From: Candidatus Nitrosopumilus sp.
GTDB taxonomy: Archaea > Thermoproteota > Nitrososphaeria > Nitrososphaerales > Nitrosopumilaceae
DNA: 19,695 bases
Assembly: GCA_013203245.1 (NCBI GenBank)
Contig: JABMOR010000028.1
Span: 1-19,695, forward strand
Direction of reading: 5' to 3'
A program made the position numbers and the translations under genes. The notes under the pieces are model-generated. The model worked only from the letters and a program-made list of their open reading frames with translations, searched no databases and was not told the DNA's origin. Positions 19,673-19,695 of this stretch are shown here, one piece after another. Numbering within the stretch: position 1 is the first letter of the stretch; the number at the start of each line of letters is the position of its first letter.

Positions 19673-19695
19673 TCTTTTTTCTTATATTTTTCTTA
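19673..19695 (+). terminator. T-rich terminator after ilvC
   Basis: TCTTTTTTCTTATATTTTTC directly follows the ilvC stop region, with no hairpin. Oligo-T runs suffice for archaeal termination. Confidence 0.45.

Overview
The window looks like chromosome of an ammonia-oxidising archaeon of the Nitrosopumilus/Nitrosarchaeum type (Thaumarchaeota/Nitrososphaerota). This is inferred from the AT-rich sequence, the archaeal gene families (NreA with a C-terminal PIP box, DUF432 next to MscS, a SelB-like EF-Tu paralogue, a short archaeal adenosylhomocysteinase) and typical thaumarchaeal secreted domains (the W..N..YWW..G.ISD...FLIENGII motif and the CFI-box C-terminal domain). Transcription signals fit too: many genes have a TATA-like hexamer centred about 24-28 bases before an ATG, GTG or TTG start, as expected for leaderless mRNAs, and clear Shine-Dalgarno sites are rare.

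Layout. 1-3068: the 3' part of nreA, a DUF432 gene overlapping an MscS channel gene, and a convergent small membrane protein. 3069-8946: an accessory, cell-envelope stretch. It holds decayed gene pieces (a lost signal peptide behind an intact promoter, a C-terminal domain remnant, a frameshifted SHOCT gene), two membrane-anchored proteins, a secreted DUF4344 metallopeptidase, a divergent 672-residue cupredoxin/PsbP-like/CFI-box surface protein, and a Cys-rich anchored protein. A 19-base promoter-like repeat recurs three times here. 8947-11132: housekeeping pair nadE-cysS, overlapping by 4 bases. 11133-11534: 402 bases without a gene but with an 11-bp hairpin that pairs better as plus-strand RNA. 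11535-12358: a small secreted protein and a Rieske ferredoxin. 12431-16143: ahcY, metG and a tightly linked alpha/beta hydrolase. 16144-17614: two very small ORFs, one a zinc finger, then a GTPase-dead EF-Tu/SelB-like protein and a 40-residue zinc ribbon. 17615-18673: about 1.06 kb with no ordinary gene but up to five candidate microproteins, a 58-base direct repeat, a perfect palindrome and a hairpin-plus-U-tract terminator. 18674-19672: ilvC.

Functionally, the core genes cover DNA repair (nreA), NAD synthesis (nadE), aminoacylation (cysS, metG), the methyl cycle (ahcY) and branched-chain amino acid synthesis (ilvC). MetRS and AhcY supply and recycle linked metabolites (methionine, SAH), so their adjacency makes metabolic sense. 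I found no CRISPR array, tRNA, rRNA, transposase or phage gene. The most interesting parts are the microprotein island at 17.5-18.7 kb, the promoter-repeat family with decaying genes at 3-5.3 kb and 8.9 kb, and the possible structured RNA at 11.3-11.54 kb.
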